64,000 nt of DNA, taken from assembly GCF_000482745.1 (NCBI RefSeq), contig NZ_AXWQ01000014.1, positions 76,670 through 140,669 on the forward strand. The letters run 5' to 3'. This DNA comes from Oleidesulfovibrio alaskensis DSM 16109 (GTDB lineage Bacteria; Desulfobacterota; Desulfovibrionia; Desulfovibrionales; Desulfovibrionaceae). Below the pieces are notes generated by a model. The model ran no database searches. It saw nothing but the letters and a program-made list of their open reading frames with translations, and was not told the origin of the DNA. A program made the translations under genes and the position numbers. Shown here piece by piece: positions 9,305-18,751 of the stretch (position 1 is its first letter; every line of letters begins with the position of its first letter).

Positions 9305-9489
9305 GCTGTTCTCCTTGTTGCGGCGGGTGCCGCGTTGCGTTTGCATATGCCGGTCTGCGGCACAGGCGCAGGGCATGGTTTCCATAGTATATGCGGCCCG
9401 CTTTCTGGCAAGTACTGAATTAAAAGTGCGTGAGTATGCCGCAGGTAACCACGGATATCACCATGACGGCGTAAAAGACGCAGCGGCGG

Positions 9490-11514
9490 CTAGCGGATGC
9501 GGATGGTGTTGCGGCCTGCTGTTTTGGCCAGATACAGCCGCTGGTCGGCGGCGGCCACGATGCGCTTCGGGGTCAGTTCCGAGGCGGGCAGCTCGTCGGC
9601 TTCGGCAATTCCGCCGCTGAAGGTGACCCTCAGATGATGTCCTTCGGCGTCAAAGGTGTGTCCCGAAACCTTTTTCAGCAGCCTGTCCAGAATGCCCAGC
9701 GCTTCTTCCCGTCCGCTGTCCAGCAGCAGGATGATGAATTCTTCGCCCCCGAAGCGGGCAACGACATCGTACGGCCTCAGCGATTCCTTCAGCAGGAGGG
9801 CAAACTCGCGGATGACTGAGTCGCCGGCCATGTGTCCGTATGTGTCATTTATCCGCTTGAAGTGGTCAAGGTCTAGCAGCGCCACGCAGAGATTGTACTG
9901 CCTGCGTTTGTACTGCTCCAGATGTGTTTCCAGCTGACGGAAGAAATGCCTGCGGTTGAAGAGTCCCGTCAGATAGTCGGTCATGGTCATCTGTTCCAGT
10001 TCCTGCTGGTATGACTTCAGTTTGCTGATGTCCATGAGAACACCGGCGGCGCGGCCGGAACTGTTGATCATCTGTCCCCGGCACAGCACCCAGCGTTTTT
10101 TTCCGCCTGTATCAAGCTGCATTTCTTCTTCAAAGGTGCGGGTGTCGTTTTGCTGCATGTTGCGCAGCGTATGTACAAAGGGCATGGCACCTGTAAGAGA
10201 GCGGTTGCCGGCCATGGATCCCAGGGCCGTCTGCAGCGGGGTGTCGCTGCCGCCCAGCATGGTGTGGGCTGTTCTGTCCAGCGATACATGGTCGGATTTC
10301 AGGTCCCAGTCCCACCAGCCCAGATTGCCCGCCCACAACGCCAGCGAAAGCCGTTGTTCGCTTCTCAGCGTCCGTTCCTCGGCTTTGCGGCGTGAGGCGA
10401 TTTCCGCGGTAAGCCTGCGGTTGAAGCGCAGCAGAACAAGGCACAGTCCTACGGCTCCCGCCAGAATGCCTATGCCGGCCCGCACACCCCAGTGGGCGAG
10501 CAGGCTGGACGACAGATCAGGATCATGAAGAAAGCCTTTCAGCGTATAATCGGCGTCAGCCAGCCCCAGCTGTACCAGCGTGTCGGCCATGTGTTTCCAG
10601 CGGCCGGGATTCATGTGCCCCAGATCGACCAGATGCGGCATAACCAGTTTGCGGCTTTCTTCCGCTTCGAACAGCAGATGCTCGCGCGAGTGGGCAAAGG
10701 GGTGATCGCTGTATTTGTTCAGAATGATGTCCACGGCTTCGTCCACATGGTCAAAGGCGTAGGCCCAGCCTTTCATGCTGGCTTCTATGAATGCCTCTGT
10801 GCGTTCGGGGTGCCTGCGCACTTCGTTTTCTGAAGAAAAAATGGAATTGCCGTAGAAATCGATACCATACTGGATGGGCCGGATGAGCCGGTAGGGAATG
10901 CCCCGCTCGCGCAGAAAAAAAGGCTGGCTGAAAGAATATGCCGAAATGGCGTCAACCTTGCCGTCCAGCAGCAGCTGGGGATTGAATGTCGAATCCACGT
11001 GGGTCAGCTGGCTGATGTCGATGCCTTCGTTATGCAGCATGGCATAGGTTTCGGCGTCGCTTTCCAGCCTGCCCATTTCAAAGACTCTGCCCACAAGGTC
11101 CTGAGGGGTGTAGATGCCGGAATCCGCCCGTGTGAGAATACAGCTGGCAGAGTGCTGAAACACTGCGGCCAGCATGACCAGCGGTGCACCGCGCAGCCTT
11201 GCCAGCAGCACTTCGGCGGCACCTATGCCGTACTGGGCATTGCCGCGCAGCACCTCCTGCACCGGCACTATGCCCGGCCCGCCGGGTATTATGGTCACAT
11301 CCAGTCCGCGTTCCGCATAAAAGCCTTTTTCTTTGGCAACATAAAAACCGGCAAACTCGAATTCATGCGTCCAGTGCAGTTGCAGCGTAACCGGCTGCAG
11401 GCCCGATGCCCGGACAGGCTGCGCCTGCAGCAGTGTAGTGCACAGGCACAGAACGGCCCATGCGGCAAGCCCGGAAAGGGTGAGAAAAAAACGCCGGCAG
11501 CGCGGGACAGTCAT
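9490..11514 (-). CDS. Periplasmic NMT1/THI5-like binding domain fused to diguanylate cyclase
   Basis: A 674-residue transmembrane receptor. A signal/anchor segment (about 8-30) precedes an NMT1/THI5-like (SsuA/TauA-type) binding domain at about 35-330, with the opening VTLQLHWTHEFEFAGFYVAKE typical of pyrimidine-precursor binders. A transmembrane helix (about 350-370), a PAS-like domain (about 395-500) and a GGDEF domain follow. The active site is intact (GGEEF at 589-593), with inhibitory RxxD (RPYD) five residues before it. The natural reading is a periplasmic ligand controlling cyclic di-GMP synthesis in the cytoplasm. The start at 11514 is preferred over 11646 because it begins the signal segment and has AAGG nearby. 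Confidence 0.9.
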   Translation of the reverse strand: MTVPRCRRFFLTLSGLAAWAVLCLCTTLLQAQPVRASGLQPVTLQLHWTHEFEFAGFYVAKEKGFYAERGLDVTIIPGGPGIVPVQEVLRGNAQYGIGAAEVLLARLRGAPLVMLAAVFQHSASCILTRADSGIYTPQDLVGRVFEMGRLESDAETYAMLHNEGIDISQLTHVDSTFNPQLLLDGKVDAISAYSFSQPFFLRERGIPYRLIRPIQYGIDFYGNSIFSSENEVRRHPERTEAFIEASMKGWAYAFDHVDEAVDIILNKYSDHPFAHSREHLLFEAEESRKLVMPHLVDLGHMNPGRWKHMADTLVQLGLADADYTLKGFLHDPDLSSSLLAHWGVRAGIGILAGAVGLCLVLLRFNRRLTAEIASRRKAEERTLRSEQRLSLALWAGNLGWWDWDLKSDHVSLDRTAHTMLGGSDTPLQTALGSMAGNRSLTGAMPFVHTLRNMQQNDTRTFEEEMQLDTGGKKRWVLCRGQMINSSGRAAGVLMDISKLKSYQQELEQMTMTDYLTGLFNRRHFFRQLETHLEQYKRRQYNLCVALLDLDHFKRINDTYGHMAGDSVIREFALLLKESLRPYDVVARFGGEEFIILLLDSGREEALGILDRLLKKVSGHTFDAEGHHLRVTFSGGIAEADELPASELTPKRIVAAADQRLYLAKTAGRNTIRIR

Positions 11515-11651
11515 GGCCTTGAGTATTCTCCCTGATGCAGCAGGGCGGCTGTGCGCGGTGCCCCGTTGAATCCGCCTGCAATTAAGTACGGTGATTAGCT
11601 GTGATAACCGGACAGTAATGCCGATCAGTATGCATATTGTCAACAAAATGT

Positions 11652-14243
11652 CTATGATACATTTTTAGAGCCGGTATTTGTCCGTCGTGTGGGGCGGGCG
11701 GAAACAGGATCGTCGGGCCATGGATGTTTGGGGTAGCGCCCTTTCATTTCAGCTTTGACCTGCCGGTACCCGTTTTTCCAGAATCCTTCGAGGTCCTGAG
11801 TTATCTGCAGCGGTCTGCCCGCAGGTGAAAGCAGATGGACAAGCACCGGTATGCGCCCGTTGCCTATGGCGGGCGTGGCTGTGGCACCGAACATTTCCTG
11901 CAGCTTTACCGCCAGCACCGGCACAGGGCCGGAATAGTCCAGCCGGATATTTGAACCTGAAGGGACGGTGAGCAGTTCCGGTGCCTCCTGCTCCAGACGG
12001 GCAGGCAACGGCCATGGCAGCATCGCCTGCAGGGCTGTTTTCAGGTTCAGGTTTTTCAGCTGTGTCCGCCGCCGGATACCGTCCAGAAAAGGGGCAAGCC
12101 ATGTTTCCAGTGTCGCCAGCAACGTTTCTTCCGAAAAATCGGGCCAGATGTTTATCTGGTCTGCTCCGCACGGTTCGTGCCTGCGCAGCAGCATGACCCG
12201 CTGCCGCAGGGTTTCTGTCTCGCGGGTCCAGGGCAGGGCACTCAGTCCCATGCTGCGGATGCCTTCGCACATGGCCTGCACCGCGGACTGCGTATGGGGT
12301 TTTTCTGGGAGAGGACGCACTTCCAGCGGCAGCTTCCACAGCGTGCGTTGCGTCGTTGCCTCCACTGCTTCTGTCTGCGGGTTCCATTGAATGTTGTCCT
12401 GCTGCGCGATGTTGTCTGCGTACAGGGTTTCCACGGTGCGGCTGTCCAGCGCCGCGGCGGCATGAATGCGTGCGTCCGCGTTTTGTCCGTCCAGCTCGGC
12501 CGCTACGATGAAGTGGCTTCCGGCCAGCGGGTGGGTGGCAGCTACGATGGCGGCTCTGCCGCAGGTAAGCAGAAAGCGGCCCTGCCCCGTGGCTTTGCCT
12601 ATGCGGTCGGGAAAGGCCAGTGCGCAGAGCGCAGCGCAGCGCGCATCCGCAGGCAGTGTGCGCAATGCCTGTACCGCTGGCCGGTCGTCCGGGCCTTTTC
12701 CGGCGGCGGCCGCCAGACGTCTGGCCATCTGCGCCGTGCGTGCCGCCGCACGGCTGTCTGTGGTGCGGCCTGTGGCAGCGTCTTCTATGACGGTGCCCAG
12801 GTCGGCCTGCCTGCGCAGGGCCGATGGTGCTTCTGAAAACACGGCGGCTATGCGGCAGGCCTGTTCCAGAATGTCGGGCTGTCCCGTATCCGCCGCTGTG
12901 ATTACCATGTGCGCCAGCCGGGGGTGCACCGGCAGGGCGGCCATGCGCGCGCCGTGCTGTGTGATGTGACGCAGGCCGGTAGAGGGGGCAGGCTTCAGAG
13001 CGCCCAGCTGGCACAACAGCATTGCGGCCTGTTCCATGCTGGAATGCGGCGGCGGTGTCAGCCACGGCAGCGAATTATGGTCGCAAGCCCCCCAGCGGGC
13101 CAGTTCCAGTGCCAGCGGCACAAGGTCTGCTTCCAGTATTTCCGGTCTGTCAAAGGCGGGCATGGCCGGTTCGTCGGCTTTGCTCCACAGCCGGTAGCAG
13201 ATACCCTCCTGCAGCCTGCCGGCGCGTCCCTGCCGCTGTGCGGCCGCGGCCAGTGACGCTCTGCGTGTGACCAGTCCCGTCATGCCGCTGCGCGGGTCAA
13301 ACTGTGCTTTGCGCGTCAGGCCGCTGTCCACCACAATGCGTATGCCTTCAAGAGTCAGGCTTGTTTCGGCAACGGATGTGGACAGCACCACTTTGCGCAC
13401 CCCCTGCGGGGCGGGACATATGGCCGCGTCCTGCTGCTGCGGGGTCAGTCTGCCGTGCAGCGGCAGCACCTGCACGCGGCAGCCGTCCGGTGACACCGCG
13501 CCTTGCAGCGCCTCGGCCACCAGAGTTATTTCCCGCAGACCGGGCAGAAAGGCCAGAATGCTGCCTTGTTCTTCGTACAACGCGCGGCGTATGCCGTCTG
13601 CAATAAGCTGTATGCAGTGATGTCTGTCGAGCATTGAACGGCCGGCAGGCGGCGCAATGTGCCGGGTATGCACGGCATGGCTGCGTCCGGTGGCGGTCAG
13701 TACCGGACATCCGCCCATCAGCGCCGCCACGGGAGCGCCGTCAAGGGTGGCGGACATGACAATCAGCCGCAGTTCGGGGCGTAAGGCGGCCTGAACTTCA
13801 AGACACAGTGTCAGGCCCAGATCGCCCTGCAGGCTGCGTTCGTGAAATTCGTCAAAAATGACGCATGCCACATCCGTCAGAGCGGGGTCCGACTGGATCA
13901 TGCGTGTGAGCACCCCCTCTGTGACCACCTCTATGCGGGTACCGGAGCCTGTACAGCTGTGGTGGCGCACTCTGAATCCCACAGTTTCACCGGTGCGCTG
14001 CCCCAGCATCTGAGCCATGCGCCGCGCGGCACTGCGGGCTGCAAGCCTGCGGGGTTCCAGCATCACTATACGTCCGGCGGGCAGCTGCGCGTGCAGCAGA
14101 GCCAGTGGCACCGCCGTGGTTTTACCGGCTCCGGGGGGGGCCTGCAGAACGCAGCATGTTGTGCGGGCCAGTGTGTCGGTAAGTTCTTGCAGAATTCCGG
14201 ACACGGGCAGCTGTTGTGTGGCAGCGGGCAGAAAAAGAGACAT
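11652..14243 (-). CDS. hrpB: ATP-dependent helicase HrpB
   Basis: An 863-residue DEAH-box helicase of the HrpB family, full length. The Walker A motif PPGAGKTT is near residues 37-44, and motif II is DEFH (IFDEFHERSL), the DEAH-box variant seen in HrpB. Motif III (SATLDG), motif V (STSVAETSLTLEGI) and motif VI (QRQGRAGR) follow, and the C-terminal HrpB domain is present. HrpB acts in the cytoplasm on RNA; its physiological role in bacteria is poorly defined. It stands alone, 137 bp upstream of the GGDEF receptor on the same strand. Confidence 0.95.
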   Translation of the reverse strand: MSLFLPAATQQLPVSGILQELTDTLARTTCCVLQAPPGAGKTTAVPLALLHAQLPAGRIVMLEPRRLAARSAARRMAQMLGQRTGETVGFRVRHHSCTGSGTRIEVVTEGVLTRMIQSDPALTDVACVIFDEFHERSLQGDLGLTLCLEVQAALRPELRLIVMSATLDGAPVAALMGGCPVLTATGRSHAVHTRHIAPPAGRSMLDRHHCIQLIADGIRRALYEEQGSILAFLPGLREITLVAEALQGAVSPDGCRVQVLPLHGRLTPQQQDAAICPAPQGVRKVVLSTSVAETSLTLEGIRIVVDSGLTRKAQFDPRSGMTGLVTRRASLAAAAQRQGRAGRLQEGICYRLWSKADEPAMPAFDRPEILEADLVPLALELARWGACDHNSLPWLTPPPHSSMEQAAMLLCQLGALKPAPSTGLRHITQHGARMAALPVHPRLAHMVITAADTGQPDILEQACRIAAVFSEAPSALRRQADLGTVIEDAATGRTTDSRAAARTAQMARRLAAAAGKGPDDRPAVQALRTLPADARCAALCALAFPDRIGKATGQGRFLLTCGRAAIVAATHPLAGSHFIVAAELDGQNADARIHAAAALDSRTVETLYADNIAQQDNIQWNPQTEAVEATTQRTLWKLPLEVRPLPEKPHTQSAVQAMCEGIRSMGLSALPWTRETETLRQRVMLLRRHEPCGADQINIWPDFSEETLLATLETWLAPFLDGIRRRTQLKNLNLKTALQAMLPWPLPARLEQEAPELLTVPSGSNIRLDYSGPVPVLAVKLQEMFGATATPAIGNGRIPVLVHLLSPAGRPLQITQDLEGFWKNGYRQVKAEMKGRYPKHPWPDDPVSARPTRRTNTGSKNVS

Positions 14244-14516
14244 GACGGACAGGTATTCCTTGTTTTGCGGGGTGCTCCGGATGCGGCGCGCATGTACAGA
14301 CTGTTTCCGGTCAGCAGTATTTGCTTGGTGCGGAGGGTTTTGTCAAAGCCGCCGGGGATACTCCGCACTTGCGTTCGGGGCTGTCATGCGGCAGAACAAC
14401 ATGAGGATTATTCCGTCCGGCCCCTTTCCGCATGTCAGGGGAGTGCCGGAAAAGACCGCCCGCGGGAGGGCGTGCGGTCGAGCCGGCGGTATGCACACTA
14501 TATCTGCAGGAGCTGA

Positions 14517-14990
14517 ATGATGATAAAACGAAACCGTTATATTGTGTATGCCTGTCTTATGCTGGCCACGGGCGCCCTTCTTATGCTCGGCGCCTGTGCC
14601 GGTCACAGGGGGAGTCAGGCTGTTCCGGCGTCTCCGGCTGATTCCGCCGTGCTGACTGCCGGTGAGTGGCAGCTGACCTCGCTGGCGGATACGCACGTTT
14701 CCGCCGATGCCGGAGTCACGCTTGTTTTTGACGAGGACGGCCGTCTGTACGGCTATTCCGGTTGCAATAATTACTTCGGTACGTGGCAGTTGAAAGACGG
14801 CGCACTGACTTTCGGTCCCATGGGCAGTACCAAGCGTGCGTGCGAGGAAAAAGCCATGCGCACCGAGTATGAGTACTTCCGGACCATGACCGGTGTCACC
14901 CGTGCGCTGCGCGGGCATGACGGCAGCCTTGTTCTTGCACCGGCGGCGGATGCGCCCGTGCAGGAATCACTCGTATTTATCCGTAAATAA
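14517..14990 (+). CDS. META-domain (HslJ-like) lipoprotein
   Basis: A 157-residue lipoprotein. The signal sequence ends in a lipobox MLGAC (Cys27). The mature part is a single META domain: WQLTSL at its start, GYSGCNNYFGTW in the middle, and FGPMGSTKRAC before the helix. The two conserved cysteines of the domain are present. HslJ-type proteins are envelope proteins linked to stress or novobiocin tolerance in other bacteria; the function here is unknown. A GCAGGAG sequence precedes the tandem ATGATG start. It is divergent from hrpB. Confidence 0.87.
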   Translation: MMIKRNRYIVYACLMLATGALLMLGACAGHRGSQAVPASPADSAVLTAGEWQLTSLADTHVSADAGVTLVFDEDGRLYGYSGCNNYFGTWQLKDGALTFGPMGSTKRACEEKAMRTEYEYFRTMTGVTRALRGHDGSLVLAPAADAPVQESLVFIRK

Positions 14991-14994
14991 AACC

Positions 14995-15029
14995 TTGCGC
15001 GCGGCGGATGCTCTTTACGCCGCGCGCAA
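14995..15029. terminator. Stem-loop after the META lipoprotein
   Basis: A 12-bp perfect stem (TTGCGCGCGGCG / CGCCGCGCGCAA) with an 11-nt loop begins 5 nt after the stop codon. There is no plus-strand T-run; the minus strand has GGTTTTATTT. It may be a 3'-end stabiliser rather than a classical terminator. Confidence 0.5.
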
Positions 15030-15227
15030 CGGACACTCCGGCACGGCATGGCGCCGTGCACCCGCCGCATGACAGGATGCTGCCGCCCCGGGCTGGAGCA
15101 TTTCCGGTGCTGTATGCTGCATCCTGCTTTTCCAGCTTTTTTGCCGGCAGTATGTCTTTGCGCCTCCGGGCCGCATAACTGCCGTGTTCCGCTGCAACCC
15201 TAACCTACGCCATTCGGGGGTTACATA

Positions 15228-17414
15228 ATGACAACAAGAACACAGACCGGCGGTCTGCAGGTGGCATCGTGCCTTTCCTGCCTTGTCGCCAATGAGATAG
15301 CGCCGGATACGGGTGTCGACCCTGTGGATTTCTGGGCGGGCGCCGAAGCATTGTTCAGGGATTTTGCGCCGCGCAACAAAGAACTGCTGGAACTGCGCGA
15401 AAGCATGCAGCAGTCCGTTGACGCGTGGCACCGCGAACGTGCCGGCAAGCCCCACGATGCGGCGGAATACAAGGCGTTTCTGGAAAAAACAGGCTATCTG
15501 CTGCCTGAAGGGGAGGATTTTACCATTTCTCCTGAGAATGTGGACCCGGAAATAGCCGAGGTTGCCGGACCGCAGCTGGTAGTGCCTATTACCAACGCCC
15601 GTTATGCCGTCAATGCGGCCAATGCCCGCTGGGGCAGCCTGTATGACGCCCTGTACGGCACCGACGTGATCGCTGAAACGGACGGCATGGAAAAAGGGCC
15701 GGACTACAATCCGGTGCGGGGGCGCGAGGTAATGCGTCTTGCAACGGCGTTTCTGGACAGAGCAGTGCCGCTGGACGGAATGTCGCATGGTGATGTGACT
15801 GCGTATATCCTGCTTCAGGACGGCCGGCGCCGTGTGCTGGCGGCCCGCGACGCATCGGGGAAAGAGACGGGACTCGCCGCGCCGGAGCAGTTTGTCGGTT
15901 TTTCCGGCGGTGATGCGCCTGCCGTGGTTGTTCTGCGCAATAACGGCCTGCATATTGAGCTGCATGTGGACAGAACGCATCCCGTGGGGGCGGCGCATCC
16001 TGCCGGTGTGAAAGATGTGGTCCTTGAAGCGGCAGTGACTACCATTCAGGACTGCGAAGATTCTGTAAGCGCCGTGGATGCCCACGACAAGACCAGAACG
16101 TACCAGTCATGGCTGGGGCTGATCAAAGGCGATCTGGAAGCCAGCTTTGTGAAGGACGGAACACTGCGCGTGCGCACGCTCAATCCGGACAGGGAATATA
16201 CGGCGCCTGACGGCAGCGCTCTTGTGCTGCCCGGCCGCAGCCTGATGCTTATCCGCAACGTGGGGCATCTTATGACCACGGATGCCGTGCTGACGGAGGA
16301 CGGCAGCCCCGTACCGGAGGGGATTCTGGACGCTCTGATGACAGGCTATGTGGCGCTGCACGAACTGAAGGGCAACGTACGCTACCGCAATAGCCGCACA
16401 GGCAGTGTGTATATCGTCAAGCCCAAGATGCACGGTCCGGAGGAAGTCCACTTCACCTGCGATCTTTTCAGCAGGGTGGAGGATATTCTGGGACTGCCCC
16501 GTCATATGCTCAAGGTGGGGATTATGGATGAAGAGCGCCGCACGTCGCTGAATCTTAAAGAGTGCATCCGCGCGGCCCGCGAACGGGTTATTTTTATCAA
16601 TACCGGCTTTCTGGATCGTACCGGCGACGAGGTTCATACCTGCATGGAGGCGGGGCCGGTTGTCAGAAAGAATGATATGAAGGCGGAGCGCTGGATAGCT
16701 GCATACGAGGACTGGAACGTGGATGTGGGGCTGGCCTGCGGTTTTTCGGGCAGGGCGCAGATAGGCAAGGGCATGTGGCCCAAGCCCGACAGCATGCGCG
16801 AAATGCTGGAAACCAAAGGGGCGCATCCCCGCGCGGGTGCAGGTTGCGCATGGGTGCCCTCGCCTGCTGCAGCTACGCTGCATGCCATGCATTATCATGA
16901 TGTGAACGTGCGCGATGTCCAGACAGCGCTGGCCGCCCGACGGCGCGCCTGCCGTGATGACATGCTGGTGCTGCCGCTGCTGCGTTCGGCACCTGATGCA
17001 GGTGCCGTGCGTGAAGAACTGGAAAATAACATCCAGAGCATACTCGGATACGTGGTGCGCTGGATCGAGCAGGGAATCGGTTGTTCCAAGGTGCCTGATA
17101 TTCACAATGTGGGGCTGATGGAAGACCGTGCCACGCTGCGTATTTCCAGTCAGCATATCGCCAACTGGCTGCATCACGGCGTATGCACGCGGGAAGAAGT
17201 TATGGCCGTGTTTAAAAAAATGGCCGCAGTGGTGGATTCGCAGAATGCCGGACATCAGGCGTACACGCCCATGGCGCCTGATTTTGAACGCAGCATCGCC
17301 TTTCAGGCGGCGTGTGATCTGGTTTTCAAGGGGCGCGAGCAGCCCAGCGGCTATACCGAGCCGGTGCTGCACCAGCGCAGGCGCGAAGCAAAAACGCGTT
17401 TCGGGCAGGTGTAA
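15228..17414 (+). CDS. glcB: Malate synthase G
   Basis: A 728-residue cytoplasmic enzyme that condenses glyoxylate with acetyl-CoA to malate. The length is that of the G isoform. Family blocks are intact: VPITNARYAVNAANARWGSL, TIQDCEDSVSAVDAHDK, the RNVGHLMT block, and NIGFLDR-like NTGFLDRTGDE with the acidic Mg-binding residues nearby. It sits alone between a stem-loop and a strong terminator, with no isocitrate lyase or glycolate oxidase gene nearby. It may therefore salvage glyoxylate from another source rather than run a glyoxylate shunt. An AT-rich TTACATA lies just before the ATG, and the Shine-Dalgarno GGGGG is modest. Confidence 0.96.
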   Translation: MTTRTQTGGLQVASCLSCLVANEIAPDTGVDPVDFWAGAEALFRDFAPRNKELLELRESMQQSVDAWHRERAGKPHDAAEYKAFLEKTGYLLPEGEDFTISPENVDPEIAEVAGPQLVVPITNARYAVNAANARWGSLYDALYGTDVIAETDGMEKGPDYNPVRGREVMRLATAFLDRAVPLDGMSHGDVTAYILLQDGRRRVLAARDASGKETGLAAPEQFVGFSGGDAPAVVVLRNNGLHIELHVDRTHPVGAAHPAGVKDVVLEAAVTTIQDCEDSVSAVDAHDKTRTYQSWLGLIKGDLEASFVKDGTLRVRTLNPDREYTAPDGSALVLPGRSLMLIRNVGHLMTTDAVLTEDGSPVPEGILDALMTGYVALHELKGNVRYRNSRTGSVYIVKPKMHGPEEVHFTCDLFSRVEDILGLPRHMLKVGIMDEERRTSLNLKECIRAARERVIFINTGFLDRTGDEVHTCMEAGPVVRKNDMKAERWIAAYEDWNVDVGLACGFSGRAQIGKGMWPKPDSMREMLETKGAHPRAGAGCAWVPSPAAATLHAMHYHDVNVRDVQTALAARRRACRDDMLVLPLLRSAPDAGAVREELENNIQSILGYVVRWIEQGIGCSKVPDIHNVGLMEDRATLRISSQHIANWLHHGVCTREEVMAVFKKMAAVVDSQNAGHQAYTPMAPDFERSIAFQAACDLVFKGREQPSGYTEPVLHQRRREAKTRFGQV

Positions 17415-17510
17415 ACGGCCGGAGCATTCGGGCGGCTGCGCTGTCCGGCCGCATTGCCGGATACGGCAGGCCATGCCGGTCCGGCCCGAGCAGGCAGGTT
17501 TGTTAATCAG

Positions 17511-17539
17511 GGCGGTGTCGTTACGGCACCGCCTTTTTT
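17511..17539 (+). terminator. Intrinsic terminator after glcB
   Basis: A 7-bp stem GGCGGTG / CACCGCC with a 9-nt loop is followed by six Ts. Confidence 0.85.
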
Positions 17540-17575
17540 GCTGTGCAGGAACCGCAGCAAAGAAGTCCGGCGCGC

Positions 17576-17607
17576 AAAAAAAGCCCCGCACCGTTGCCGG
17601 TGCGGGG
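17576..17607 (-). terminator. Intrinsic terminator after the RRM gene
   Basis: On the minus strand the 9-bp stem CCCCGCACC / GGTGCGGGG is followed by a run of seven Ts (seen as As at 17576-17582). It ends the RNA-binding protein transcript. Confidence 0.85.
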
Positions 17608-17661
17608 GAGTGTGCGCATTACGCCGCGCGGCACCTGCGGTGCAGATGCTGGCGGTACGGA

Positions 17662-18009
17662 TTAGTAACGACGGCCGTAGCCGCCGCCCTGTCCGCCACG
17701 GTTGCCGTAGCCGCCGCCACCGCCGCTGCGACGGAAGCCGCCGCCACCGCCGCCGCCGGAGCGTTCGGGACGAGGACGAGCTTCGTTCACGGTGATGGAG
17801 CGACCGCCCATTTCGCGGCCGTTCAGGGCTTCGATAGCAGCGTTGGCTTCAGAGTCTTCGGCCATTTCTACAAAGCCGAAGCCTTTGGAACGACCAGTGT
17901 CGTGGTCAGTGATGATGCGGACCTTGTCGACAGCGCCGAACTCTTCAAAGGCTCCACGCAGGTCGTCTTCGGACATCTGGTAAGAAAGGTTGCCAACATA
18001 AATGTTCAT
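17662..18009 (-). CDS. RRM-domain RNA-binding protein with glycine-rich tail
   Basis: A 115-residue protein with one RNA-recognition motif. RNP2 (IYVGNLSY) is at residues 3-10 and RNP1 (KGFGFVEM) near 42-49, both with the aromatic residues that stack on RNA. A tail from about 80 is almost all Gly, Arg and Tyr (GGGGGGFRRSGGGGGYGNRGGQGGGYGRRY). Such proteins occur in cyanobacteria, Desulfovibrio and other bacteria, often induced by cold, and may act as RNA chaperones. The leader contains a stem next to the ribosome-binding site (separate entry), suggesting translational or temperature control. The GAGG Shine-Dalgarno lies about 11 nt before the ATG. Confidence 0.95.
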   Translation of the reverse strand: MNIYVGNLSYQMSEDDLRGAFEEFGAVDKVRIITDHDTGRSKGFGFVEMAEDSEANAAIEALNGREMGGRSITVNEARPRPERSGGGGGGGFRRSGGGGGYGNRGGQGGGYGRRY

Positions 18010-18751
18010 CAGGGTTTATCCTCACACTTCGCCATTCGTTAATCTAAAATTCCAGAGTCAGTCCATGGCGAAGCCAGACAGCCCGGGGTGCACACACACC
18101 CTAGCGGTACTCGGTGTATGCCGCGTTTCTTCTTGTACAAGGCGGCCGCATAAAGCGTTTGCCGTCTGCCCCGTCAGGATGCTGTGAGATACCGCTAAAA
18201 AGAGGCAGACAACTACGCAGAATCATGCCGCGAGAATTTATGCAAGTGTTTTTTTGCGGAGCAACATAAAAAAACCGTTCAGCATGCCGTGATATTGGCT
18301 GTGGCGGGCGCATGGTTGCTTGCTCCGGCGCTGATTTTCCACAGCTTATTATTTTTTCAGAAAGTATAGGATATTGATTGGGCAATGGAAAAAAGAAGCT
18401 CCGGGCGTCGGTGCCGAAGGTGGGGGGGGATACCTTGGGCGCCGCGTTTCCCGGAGCTGGTCGGAAGGCAGTGTTACAGGCGGTACCGCGCAAAGACGAC
18501 CCGCCGGAAGAATCAAGCAAGTTCTGTGCAGACAGGGCAATGGCCGGTGTATTCAGGGTGATAAGTTGTTGCTGCGGCATCTTGCCCCTGCAAAAAATGT
18601 AAATATGTCCGACATGATGACTGTCTATCCGACACCGGCTGCCGTGCTGCGGCATTGCGGCGCAGCCGGTAAACACGTATTACCATGGCAGGTTGCACAA
18701 AAAAACAGATTATCCGGTATGCTGCGGCATAGCAGGAAGGAGGCGGAGCCG
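18010..18751. other. Long divergent intergenic region
   Basis: This lies between the RRM gene and the dipeptide epimerase. It holds the RRM leader stem (18027-18073), an A/T-rich stretch around 18240-18370, and at 18606-18619 a 14-mer also found upstream of the nickel transporter. Open frames in it have poor codon character and no ribosome-binding sites, so I call no gene. Confidence 0.5.
18027..18073 (-). promoter_or_regulatory. Stem-loop in the 5' leader of the RRM gene
   Basis: CTTCGCCAT (18027-18035) pairs perfectly with ATGGCGAAG (18065-18073) across a 29-nt loop. On the transcript it ends three nucleotides upstream of the GAGG ribosome-binding site, so folding could alter translation. 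A role in cold response or autoregulation is inference. Confidence 0.5.

Noticed and set aside
9417..9489. Hydrophobic stretch ending CGILTHF on the minus strand after the GGDEF receptor
   Set aside because: It looks like a small membrane peptide, but there is no good start codon with a ribosome-binding site.
18101..18676. 191-codon minus-strand frame in the RRM-epimerase gap
   Set aside because: No ribosome-binding site, no motif, irregular composition.
18374..18751. 126-residue N-terminal extension of the epimerase
   Set aside because: AAGGAGG plus GTG at 18752 gives the family N-terminus; the extension has no domain character.
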